Under the pieces are notes generated by a model that had not been told where the DNA came from, searched no databases, and saw nothing but the letters and a program-made list of their open reading frames with translations. Source: Shewanella acanthi (lineage in GTDB: Bacteria > Pseudomonadota > Gammaproteobacteria > Enterobacterales > Shewanellaceae). From it: a stretch of DNA of 64,000 nt. Positions 56,133-64,000 of this stretch are shown here, piece by piece. A program made the position numbers and the translations under genes. Numbering within the stretch: position 1 is the stretch's first letter; each line of letters starts with the position of its first letter. Location: assembly GCF_019457475.1 (NCBI RefSeq), contig NZ_CP080413.1:372001-436000 (forward strand). Reading direction: 5' to 3'.

Positions 56133-58517
56133 TTAGCGATTCTGCAACCGATTGTAATCCAGCCAACCGCTCTCAATCGGTTGGTTCGCGAAGAACTGCT
56201 GATTCAGTTTATCGCTAAAGTCCCAAAATGCAGGATTGGTTCGCCTCACTCCGACTAAATCCATCAGTGCCTGATAGTCATCTTCAGTCTGCAACGACTC
56301 AACCATTGCTGTCACCTTGGCGAGCTGCGCCTCCTCAATATGCCAAAATGCCTCTGGATAACTCCCCAAAAGACCGTGCACTAAAGTTACGTCATCATGG
56401 ATTTGAGCGCGATTGCTTTCTTCGCTAAATAGGCTGGAGATATTTTTATGGGCGCTGTTACGCACTAAGGTAAATAGCTCGGCGTTTCTCCCATGGCTGG
56501 GTTCAATCATAATCATGGTAAGTTCAGGCAGTAACGTCGCCTGTTGACCTTTCACCCTAGCAAGCGCCCGCAGTAAGGCTTGGCTATTAGCGTTAAGGGT
56601 GCTGTTTTCGATTCGGTAGCGGTTAGGTTGAACCTTAGCGACTTTAGAACCAAGCTTTTTGAATAATTCGCTCTTAAAATCACTGGAATAGTAAAGCTCA
56701 CCTGTGGGTTGGTTAAAGCCATTGATGTCACCGGTGATATAGTCGGTGAGCTGAGTGCCCGCATCCTGATACCAGTCCTGTAGCTGTTTGCGCCGCTCCT
56801 CCTGTGGCAGTAGGGTTAAAAAGTTAGATTCCCCCTCCATGCGTAAAAAGTCCATATAAAGGCGGGTAAGTAGCTGGTGGCCGTAATTGCCATAGACATC
56901 GAATCCCGCCACTAATAGGTAATGAATCCGCTCGAGCAGAGCATAGTCGATAATCCAAGCTGTTTTGGGTGGTGATCCGACTAATCCTTTGACTACAGTA
57001 GCATTATCGAAATGGCGAAACACCGTTAAGCTGGCATTATCGTTACTGCCGTTGCCATCCCAAATACCCTCTAGGCTTAAGCGCTGACCATCTTTAAATT
57101 TTTCATTTAAGAATTGGTTGCGCGCCCTTAAGTATTCCCCCTGTTTTTTGGCGTATTTGACCCAAGTGACCGCAAGTGCCGTACTGTCTTCTTCGGCAGG
57201 CATGTTCAGGTTTTCAAGCTGACTCTGATAAAAGTGATTGAAATCGGTATCGTTCATATATTCGGGATTGACGAAGTAGACCCAAAAGCGATCGTTAATC
57301 ACATTGAGTGCTACCTGACCACGGCAAACGGGTCCTTTGATAAAACCCATAATGGTGTCTTGGGCACGATTTAGCATAAAGCGATAACGTGAACTGGCGG
57401 GGAGCTGCATAAAGGCATCAAAGGGATTGGCCGCTACGCTAGCTTCATAACTGGGCAGAGCATCCACCTTGTAATCGGCATCGATAAACCATTGTTGCCA
57501 TTTCATGAGTAATTGCGGGTCTAAGGCGTAGGGTATATGGGTCTTATCGACTATGGTGGCGCTATAGTGCCTAAAACGGTAATACACCCGTGACGTGCCT
57601 GGATCATCAAAGGGGCGGCGACTGGCAATAAGCTCGATAGGCTGTCCTGGCGGTGTTCGCGAACGCACCAATTCAAAATAGCTGGCTGGACTGCTGGCGG
57701 CGGTCAGTTCAGTAAAATACAGGTGAAAAGCAAAAAGGTGTTCATAGATATAACGGGCACTAAGCTGCGCTTTTAAGCTGTCGTTATTTAAAAAACGTTC
57801 CCAGCGGGCAATCTCAACATCAAAAGCCGACCCCAGTGGTTTTTTGCTTGGCAGCGGAGCACCTGCTTCAAGCCACTGCATCAAAGTGTGATGCTCCTTG
57901 GCATTAAGTGCGGGTAGTCCATAGGGCATACCTGCAAGGGGCTGTTGTTGCTCAAAGCTTGGCATTTCCTCAAGCGTAGGGCATTGCTGCACCCTATCGA
58001 GACTTAAATCAAATTGATTATCGAGCAGTTTAGTATCCGGCAGTGGATGTGCCTGTTTGAGCTGCAACATGCGCCCTATTACCGAGGCTTGGGTATTAGC
58101 GGTAGGTGTTTGAGCACGTTCATTGAGGACGGGATAGAACCCACGATCGCGCCATTGTTGCACCTCGAAGGCATCGAAAAATAGGCGGTTAGGCGACGAC
58201 GCTGTAAGTCGTGTGCCCTGATAGACTTTCTCTTTATTTGCGCCACGTTCGATACCTTCCTTTGAGGACATTTTCAGTTGGCAGGGGGCATCGTAACAGG
58301 CGTGGCACACAACACAACGGCTATTGAGTATGGGTTCTGCCGCTGCTGCGACGAATCGGTGGTTCTCGGACGTACTTGCCGTTAATAGTGCGCGATTATC
58401 GGGTGAGCTGCTGCCGTAGAGACTATCGAAGTTTACATTGGTAACACTAACGCAACCTGCAATGCCTAAAAGTGCCGTAAATAACATACGTTTTGAGATT
58501 TGCTTTCCAATCACCAT
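56133..58517 (-). CDS. cti: Fatty acid cis/trans isomerase
   Basis: Cti converts cis to trans double bonds of membrane phospholipid fatty acids in the periplasm, a rapid stress response to solvents, heat or salt. The 794-residue protein has an N-terminal export signal whose IAGC could also be a lipobox. A single c-type heme site follows (CVVCH at 68-72), then CYDAPCQLK, a Cti signature. An upstream GTG at 58520 is in frame; the ATG at 58517 with GGGGTGAG is preferred. It is divergent from the subtilase gene. Confidence 0.93.
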   Translation of the reverse strand: MVIGKQISKRMLFTALLGIAGCVSVTNVNFDSLYGSSSPDNRALLTASTSENHRFVAAAAEPILNSRCVVCHACYDAPCQLKMSSKEGIERGANKEKVYQGTRLTASSPNRLFFDAFEVQQWRDRGFYPVLNERAQTPTANTQASVIGRMLQLKQAHPLPDTKLLDNQFDLSLDRVQQCPTLEEMPSFEQQQPLAGMPYGLPALNAKEHHTLMQWLEAGAPLPSKKPLGSAFDVEIARWERFLNNDSLKAQLSARYIYEHLFAFHLYFTELTAASSPASYFELVRSRTPPGQPIELIASRRPFDDPGTSRVYYRFRHYSATIVDKTHIPYALDPQLLMKWQQWFIDADYKVDALPSYEASVAANPFDAFMQLPASSRYRFMLNRAQDTIMGFIKGPVCRGQVALNVINDRFWVYFVNPEYMNDTDFNHFYQSQLENLNMPAEEDSTALAVTWVKYAKKQGEYLRARNQFLNEKFKDGQRLSLEGIWDGNGSNDNASLTVFRHFDNATVVKGLVGSPPKTAWIIDYALLERIHYLLVAGFDVYGNYGHQLLTRLYMDFLRMEGESNFLTLLPQEERRKQLQDWYQDAGTQLTDYITGDINGFNQPTGELYYSSDFKSELFKKLGSKVAKVQPNRYRIENSTLNANSQALLRALARVKGQQATLLPELTMIMIEPSHGRNAELFTLVRNSAHKNISSLFSEESNRAQIHDDVTLVHGLLGSYPEAFWHIEEAQLAKVTAMVESLQTEDDYQALMDLVGVRRTNPAFWDFSDKLNQQFFANQPIESGWLDYNRLQNR

Positions 58518-58857
58518 CACTCACCCCGTAATCAATTCAATCTCTATGAATATTGATCTTACCCCTCGATCTCACTCTAGCAGCTTTAATTAAACGCGAT
58601 GAATTTTAAGTATATTTTTATTTGAACCCAGTTGTAATGCCTGATGATTAAGGCTTGAGAGTGAAGATTCTATGGACCGATTCTGGTCGTTATTGTGTTA
58701 AATGTAACGAATTGCATCTAGTTGGTTTCTTAATGTGTGATTAGTTGTTGCGCAAAAGTTACATAATGGTACGCATTTTTTGTGAGAATTTTGTTATACC
58801 TACCCCCCGCACTTTAGTGCACCAATAAAATAACAATATAATGCTTAAGGAAATGTT
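58518..58857. other. Divergent intergenic region cti / subtilase
   Basis: No gene is seen. TG-T-TATACC near 58790 resembles an extended -10 for the subtilase, and GCAC-TTTA-GTGC lies just downstream. GACC-N6-GGTC near 58677 is another small inverted repeat. Confidence 0.35.
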
Positions 58858-61800
58858 ATGAACAATCAGCAGTTCAAACGGACCGCGATAGCGAGCTTAA
58901 CCGCTCTCTATGTTGCCGGTGCTAGTACGTTTGTATTGGCCGAACCAAGGATGGAGAAGGCCGAAGGTAGCAGTTTTTATATTCCTACTTTCACCGCAGA
59001 AGACGTACTGAAAGCGACTGAACAGCGTCGAGCAGATCTCAGCGGCGACATTTATGTTGGCACTCCAGGGCAGGTAAACCGCGTGAAAAAGGCGCGCACC
59101 CCTGAAGAGATTTTCCAGCCACAAGCCAGTTCTAATGGTGTTCAAACCTATATTGTCCAGCTTGAAGCTGAGCCCTTAGCTACCTATGAAGGTGACATCC
59201 CTGGTTTAGCAGCGACTAGGGCGCCTGTTAACCGTTCTGTGATTGCAAAGGGTCGCGTCAGTGTGAACACTGCGACAGCGCAATCCTATAAGAACTATTT
59301 ATTAAGCGCACAGGACTCGTTTGTTTCTAAAGTGCGTCAAGCGGGCGCTAACGTTAAAGTTCAAAAACAATTCACGGTTGCAAGCAACGCGTTAGTTGTT
59401 GAGATGACTCAAGAAGATGCAATTAAAATGTCACACCAAACGGGTGTGAAACGCATTTCTTTAAACCGTATTTTTGAATTACGCACCGACCGTGGTCCAA
59501 GCTTTGTTGGCGCGGACAAAATGTGGAACGGCACAGCAACCCAAGGCGGCTTACCAGTTAAAGGTGAAGGTATGGTCGTCGGTATTATCGATACCGGTAT
59601 CAACACCGACCACGTGGCTTTTGCTGACGATGAAGAGTACGCAAGATTAAACCCTTATAAAAACGCCGCGCCTATCGGTGATTGTGGTACTTTCCCTGAG
59701 CTTTGTAATAACAAGCTAGTGGGCGTGCGTTCATACCCAGAAATCACCGACGTTTACTCGGCTGCTGAGTTCCAAAGCTCACCATATTCAACCAAGCGTA
59801 TTCGCCCTGCCAACGGTGAAGACTACGCGGGCCATGGTTCGCACACCGCAAGTACTGTTGCGGGTAACACCATTGAAAACACCCCGCTGCAAGGTATTAC
59901 TGGCGATGCGGTGAGTGATGGTGTGGATGTACCATTTAACTTCCCACAAACGAGTGGTGTTGCACCACGCGCGCACATTATTTCATACCAAGTTTGTTGG
60001 CCTGGTAGCAGCGGCGACCCTTATGCGGGCTGTCCAGAGTCTGCGATCCTGTCAGCCTTTGAAGATGCGATTGCCGATGGCGTTGATGCGATTAACTTCT
60101 CTATCGGTGGATCTGAGCAAATGCCTTGGGGCGATCCAATGGAAGAGGCCTTCCTTGCAGCCCGTGAAGCGGGTATCTCTGTTGCCGCGGCTGCGGGTAA
60201 CAGTGGCGCTTACTGGACGGCTGATCACAGTTCACCTTGGGTGACTACTGTGGGGGCAACGACTCATGATCGCGTGCTCAAGCAAGGTATTAAGACCCTG
60301 CAAGACTTTGAGGGCTCATTAAGCAAGCCTACTGCTCCAATCGAAGGGACTAGCTTCTCGGGTTCAATCACAGGTCAAGTGGTTCTGGCTGAAACTTATG
60401 CTGATCCAGACACTAGCGATGCTTATACAGCGGCAAGCTGTAACGTGCCGTTCCCAGCGGGTACTTTCACAAGCGATCAAATCGTGGTTTGTGAGCGCGG
60501 CGATATCGCCCGTGTTGAGAAAGCTAAAAACGTAGCAGCGGGTGGTGCAGGCGGTATTATTCTGCAAAACATCAGCACAGCGGCGGATAACCTAGCAGCG
60601 GATATGTTTGTTATCCCTGGTATTCAAGTTAAGTCGGCGAAGCGTACGGCTATTCGTAACTGGGTTAATAAAAACGGCACCGCGGCCCGTGCAACGATTA
60701 CCGATTTTACCAATAGTTATGATTTTGATGCGACTATGGGTAATAACCTAGCGACATTCAGCTCATTAGGCCCAAGTAAGACCAACAACACTTTAGTGCC
60801 AGATTTAACTGCACCAGGTGTGGATATTTACGCGGCTAACGCTGACGACCAGCCATTTACCTATAATCCAACAGCGTCTGACTGGACCTTCATGAGCGGC
60901 ACTTCTATGGCTGCTCCGCATGTAACCGGTGCCATGACCCTGTTGACTCAGCTTCACCCTGACTGGACACCAGCGGAGATCCAATCTGCGCTTATGTTAA
61001 CCGCAGGCCCTGTATATCTGAACACAGGCTATGAGCTGCTTGATCCTTACTACAACTTTATGGCGGGTGCGGGTGCGATTAACGTTGCACGTGCGGCTGA
61101 CAGTGGTTTAGTAATGGATGAAACCATTGAAAACTACCGTAATGCTAACCCCAATAATGGTGGTATCGTTAACTGGTTGAACTTACCTTCTATGGTTGAA
61201 ATGGAGTGTGAGAAGACCTGTTCTTGGATGCGTACGGTTAAAGCGACACGCGATGGTTCTTGGACCGTTGAAGGTGTGGCTAAAGAAGAAGGTTTTGAAC
61301 TGACAGTTTCGCCAGCCACCTTCACCCTTAAGGCCGGTCAAACCCAAGATATTATTATCACGGCAAAAAACCCTGGCTTTATCGAATACAAGACTGAGCC
61401 TGCAGAGGTCGATGCGCCTTGGAGTGGTGTCCTTAATAAGAATGCTTTCTTCAATGGTCAAGTGGTATTAAAGGAGGTTAACAACAACTCACCTGAAGTA
61501 CATATGCCAGTGGTTGTGGCAAGTGTTGCTAATCAGTTACCCCTTGCACATCGCTTTGAAATCACCCGTGATCAAGGTACTGAAACCTTAACCGTTAACA
61601 CTGACGCTTATAGCCAGTTAACGCCTCGTTTCTATGGTCCTGTAAAACCTGAAGTGTACTCCAATACCTTAACAACGGTGAGTGCTTTACTGAGCAAAGC
61701 GAACATCGATAAGGGTTGGGATATTCGTCCTGTCGTCATTCCTGAAGGTACAAAGCGTTTCGTTGTTGCAGTCCAGAAGGCTGAGAAGGTCACGACTTTA

Positions 61801-63804
61801 GAGAACTTAAACCCTCGTTATAGCCAACCTCAACCATTCATTATGGTGGGTCTGGATAAGAACGAAAATAATACCTTCGTTACAGAGGGCACAACTAGCG
61901 CTACCCTAATCAGACAGGAATACGTTGACGAATTAGTCTGTATTTCAACTAGCCTATCTGAGCACAACTACTGTAGTTTCGAAAACCCAACACCAGGTAC
62001 TTACTGGGTGGCAACTGCAGCTGCCTATGGCCAAAGCCAAGGTGATGTAAACGTCGACACCGGTTATGCCATTATCATGGAAAACGATGATAAAGGTTAC
62101 CTGACCATGTCAGGCCCAGCTTCGCACGATGGTAACGGTAACTACAGTATCGGTATTAACTGGAATTTACCCGAAACAAAAGCTGGCGATATCTACTATG
62201 GCGGTTTTGACTTAGGTAACATGCCAGGTGCTGAAGGTACTTTAGGTTACACAGCATTGGATATTCGCCGTGCAGACGATGCGGTAACTTGGTCAGTCAG
62301 CCAAGATAAAGCCCGTAGCATGGATGTTATTGACGTTACGCTGAAGATTGCTGCTAACATGGAAACTCAAGATCGTAACTACAAGTTCGATTTGAAAATT
62401 CCAGAAGGTATGCGTTTAGCCACCGGCACTATTCAGACCAATAACGAAGACGTGACTAAGGCAATTGTTGCCGATGAACACAGTTTAACCTTAAGTGGTT
62501 TACAGCTGTCGACTCGTGATGTTGCCCGTGAGTATAAAGTTAGCACTAACTTAACTGACAAGATGTGTCACACCCCGCTGATTGATGAGTACTCTACTGG
62601 TGGTTACATCGACCTGCAGGGTGAGTTCCGTATTCAGCCTACTGCTGATTGGTTTGTTGGTGATTTTAACACCTCATTTGATGTACCGATCGATTGGTTG
62701 TTCTACAAAAAAGACGCTAAGTTCGAAGTGTACAACCAGCCGAACGCGGGTTACATGCGTATGCATACCGTGGGTGCGTTACAATTCAACACTGGTTTCT
62801 GGTACATGTCTCAGCACCGTGGTCCAACCTTCCTGAACGAAGCTGTGGTGCCATTCTGGCGTGGTAGTTTTGCAACCAAGTACCGTCGTGACCCATCTGA
62901 TCCATGGGGTCTAACGATTGCGAGTCAGTACGCTGAAGATCGTCCAGATCTAGGTGACCTGCTGTTCCTTGAGTTCGATAACGTAACCGACACCAAAACC
63001 GGTGATGAGTACGACTTCGAAGCGATTCTTCGCAGTGGTATTGACTATCGTCCTGGTAAGTTCGAAATCATCTTTGCCTACAGCAATCTAGGCGAAAACC
63101 TAGCGAAAGGTGCCGTATTCGTTGAAGGTTTTGATTCTCCTTGGTCAAAAACCGTTGGCGCTAAAGATGGTAACCTTTACGAAGTCTTTGGTTACGATAA
63201 CTTAGATGAGAAGCTGCACAACGATCTGGTTATCTGTTACGACTATGTAGGTCCAGAGCAGAGCCAAATGGAAGTGAGCTTCAAAGTCGCGGTACAACCA
63301 GAAGCGACTGGTAAGGCTTTGGATATCGAACTGAACTATGACTTAGAAGGTGCTCCATCTATCAAGCAAGTTCATACCGTTACCGTTAATGGCAACATTA
63401 AGCTCGCACCAATTGCTGACCAAGTAGTTCCTGAAAATACCAAGCTAGAAGGTCTAGTGGTGAGCTATGTTGATGCGAACAAAGTACCAAACACGATTGA
63501 AGTCACTGGCGATAAAGTGACTGCAGAAGTGAAAGGGAACACCTTTACTCTGATGCCGAAGAAGAACTTCCACGGCGAAACGATTGTAACTGTGACGGTT
63601 CGTGATAACGAGATCAGCTCTGATGCTGCGAGCACTAGCTTTAAACTGACTGTTGTTTCAGATGGCAAAGAGCCAACGCCAGAAACAACAGAGACACCAG
63701 TTGAAGAAACTGAGTCTAGTTCGGGTGGTGCATTAGGTTGGAGCCTACTGAGCTTACTGTCGATGGCGTTTGTTCGCCGTGCTAAAAAAGCGCGCCGTTC
63801 TTAA
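58858..63804 (+). CDS. Large exported S8 subtilase with PA domain and GlyGly-CTERM
   Basis: This 1648-residue serine protease has a signal peptide (cleavage near VLA-EP, 28), an I9-type propeptide (about 95-205) and a catalytic domain with Asp245 (IIDTG), His326 (GHGSH) and Ser683 (MSGTSMAAP). A PA domain is inserted between His and Ser. Long beta-rich regions follow; a cadherin-like repeat lies near 1530-1600. The tail is an acidic Thr/Pro linker, ESSSGGALGWSLLSLLSMAF and a basic end, the GlyGly-CTERM signal processed by rhombosortase. It is therefore expected at the cell surface or secreted. AAGGA precedes the ATG. Confidence 0.94.
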   Translation: MNNQQFKRTAIASLTALYVAGASTFVLAEPRMEKAEGSSFYIPTFTAEDVLKATEQRRADLSGDIYVGTPGQVNRVKKARTPEEIFQPQASSNGVQTYIVQLEAEPLATYEGDIPGLAATRAPVNRSVIAKGRVSVNTATAQSYKNYLLSAQDSFVSKVRQAGANVKVQKQFTVASNALVVEMTQEDAIKMSHQTGVKRISLNRIFELRTDRGPSFVGADKMWNGTATQGGLPVKGEGMVVGIIDTGINTDHVAFADDEEYARLNPYKNAAPIGDCGTFPELCNNKLVGVRSYPEITDVYSAAEFQSSPYSTKRIRPANGEDYAGHGSHTASTVAGNTIENTPLQGITGDAVSDGVDVPFNFPQTSGVAPRAHIISYQVCWPGSSGDPYAGCPESAILSAFEDAIADGVDAINFSIGGSEQMPWGDPMEEAFLAAREAGISVAAAAGNSGAYWTADHSSPWVTTVGATTHDRVLKQGIKTLQDFEGSLSKPTAPIEGTSFSGSITGQVVLAETYADPDTSDAYTAASCNVPFPAGTFTSDQIVVCERGDIARVEKAKNVAAGGAGGIILQNISTAADNLAADMFVIPGIQVKSAKRTAIRNWVNKNGTAARATITDFTNSYDFDATMGNNLATFSSLGPSKTNNTLVPDLTAPGVDIYAANADDQPFTYNPTASDWTFMSGTSMAAPHVTGAMTLLTQLHPDWTPAEIQSALMLTAGPVYLNTGYELLDPYYNFMAGAGAINVARAADSGLVMDETIENYRNANPNNGGIVNWLNLPSMVEMECEKTCSWMRTVKATRDGSWTVEGVAKEEGFELTVSPATFTLKAGQTQDIIITAKNPGFIEYKTEPAEVDAPWSGVLNKNAFFNGQVVLKEVNNNSPEVHMPVVVASVANQLPLAHRFEITRDQGTETLTVNTDAYSQLTPRFYGPVKPEVYSNTLTTVSALLSKANIDKGWDIRPVVIPEGTKRFVVAVQKAEKVTTLENLNPRYSQPQPFIMVGLDKNENNTFVTEGTTSATLIRQEYVDELVCISTSLSEHNYCSFENPTPGTYWVATAAAYGQSQGDVNVDTGYAIIMENDDKGYLTMSGPASHDGNGNYSIGINWNLPETKAGDIYYGGFDLGNMPGAEGTLGYTALDIRRADDAVTWSVSQDKARSMDVIDVTLKIAANMETQDRNYKFDLKIPEGMRLATGTIQTNNEDVTKAIVADEHSLTLSGLQLSTRDVAREYKVSTNLTDKMCHTPLIDEYSTGGYIDLQGEFRIQPTADWFVGDFNTSFDVPIDWLFYKKDAKFEVYNQPNAGYMRMHTVGALQFNTGFWYMSQHRGPTFLNEAVVPFWRGSFATKYRRDPSDPWGLTIASQYAEDRPDLGDLLFLEFDNVTDTKTGDEYDFEAILRSGIDYRPGKFEIIFAYSNLGENLAKGAVFVEGFDSPWSKTVGAKDGNLYEVFGYDNLDEKLHNDLVICYDYVGPEQSQMEVSFKVAVQPEATGKALDIELNYDLEGAPSIKQVHTVTVNGNIKLAPIADQVVPENTKLEGLVVSYVDANKVPNTIEVTGDKVTAEVKGNTFTLMPKKNFHGETIVTVTVRDNEISSDAASTSFKLTVVSDGKEPTPETTETPVEETESSSGGALGWSLLSLLSMAFVRRAKKARRS

Positions 63805-63829
63805 TCCAAGATAAGTCGCGATTCAAATG

Positions 63830-63860
63830 AAAAAGAGGGACGCATGTCCCTCTTTTTATT
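63830..63860. terminator. Subtilase terminator
   Basis: A 12-bp stem (63830-63841 with 63846-63857) and GCAT loop have A- and T-run flanks. Confidence 0.9.
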
Positions 63861-63993
63861 TGGTCTTTCTTTACTTTCTGTCAGTGTTATTCCTTTACTT
63901 ACAAGCTAATATGCAGCCTAGAACTCAGCCAACATAAGTATTTATCCTTGATGAGAATGGCTTGAGCAGTGGTAACAGCGGAGAAGCAAGCGA

Positions 63994-64000
63994 ATGACAA
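63994..64000 (+). CDS. Possible start of the next gene (cut by window edge)
   Basis: An ATG at 63994 follows GGAGAAG (63980-63986) at about 10 nt. Only two codons are visible, so nothing can be said of the product. Confidence 0.2.

Overview
The window is chromosomal DNA of a gammaproteobacterium, almost certainly Shewanella. This rests on the gene set and order (rsd, hemE, purHD, zntR with a Cys-pair Cu/Zn permease, trxC, uvrD, ubiA), several c-di-GMP proteins, a TAXI-type TRAP transporter, a GlyGly-CTERM subtilase and a LacI-controlled beta-glucoside locus of the type described in Shewanella. No tRNA, rRNA, CRISPR array, insertion sequence or prophage was seen. The left end cuts rsd; the right end stops at what may be the start codon of another gene.

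Layout. 0-5 kb: rsd (partial, -), a candidate small RNA (-), hemE, a GGDEF/EAL protein and a short-chain dehydrogenase. 5-12 kb: a large M60/ImpA-like lipoprotein protease and the purHD operon, all on the minus strand. 12-14 kb: zntR and its metal permease, driven by a typical ZntR promoter. 14-26 kb: a beta-glucoside regulon with a TonB-dependent receptor, LacI regulator, GPH symporter, GH1 beta-glucosidase, FucP/GluP-type sugar transporter, exported GH3 glucosidase and ROK kinase. 26-35 kb: an SPFH protein, SLC13 transporter, trxC, FKBP isomerase, PAS-GGDEF protein, TAXI TRAP system with DUF1850 partner, and a 40-residue basic protein. 35-45 kb: DUF853 ATPase, YpfJ-type metallopeptidase, Nudix hydrolase, uvrD, ubiA, nitronate monooxygenase, AI-2E family permease and a small HhH protein. 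44.7-53 kb: a signalling island with an HD-GYP regulator, a 1.7-kaa hybrid kinase and a REC-REC-kinase. 53-64 kb: a MazG-like protein, M13 peptidase, Cti fatty-acid isomerase and a 1648-aa subtilase.

How genes work together. The sugar locus has two routes: surface import and disaccharide symport to a cytoplasmic GH1, and periplasmic GH3 hydrolysis followed by glucose uptake and phosphorylation. A 16-bp LacI-type palindrome lies just downstream of the -10 of the receptor promoter. A one-mismatch copy lies between two promoters that appear to fire face to face at the divergent operon junction. ZntR sits in front of the permease it probably controls. The three signalling genes at 45-53 kb look like one phosphorelay with a c-di-GMP phosphodiesterase as a possible output.

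Most of the window is ordinary core genome. The parts most worth a second look are the rsd-hemE small RNA candidate, the shared face-to-face bgl promoter, the Cys-pair loop and altered ZntR sensor site, the double-sensor hybrid kinase, and several small unexplained elements: inverted repeats, a gene remnant and an 18-bp tandem repeat.
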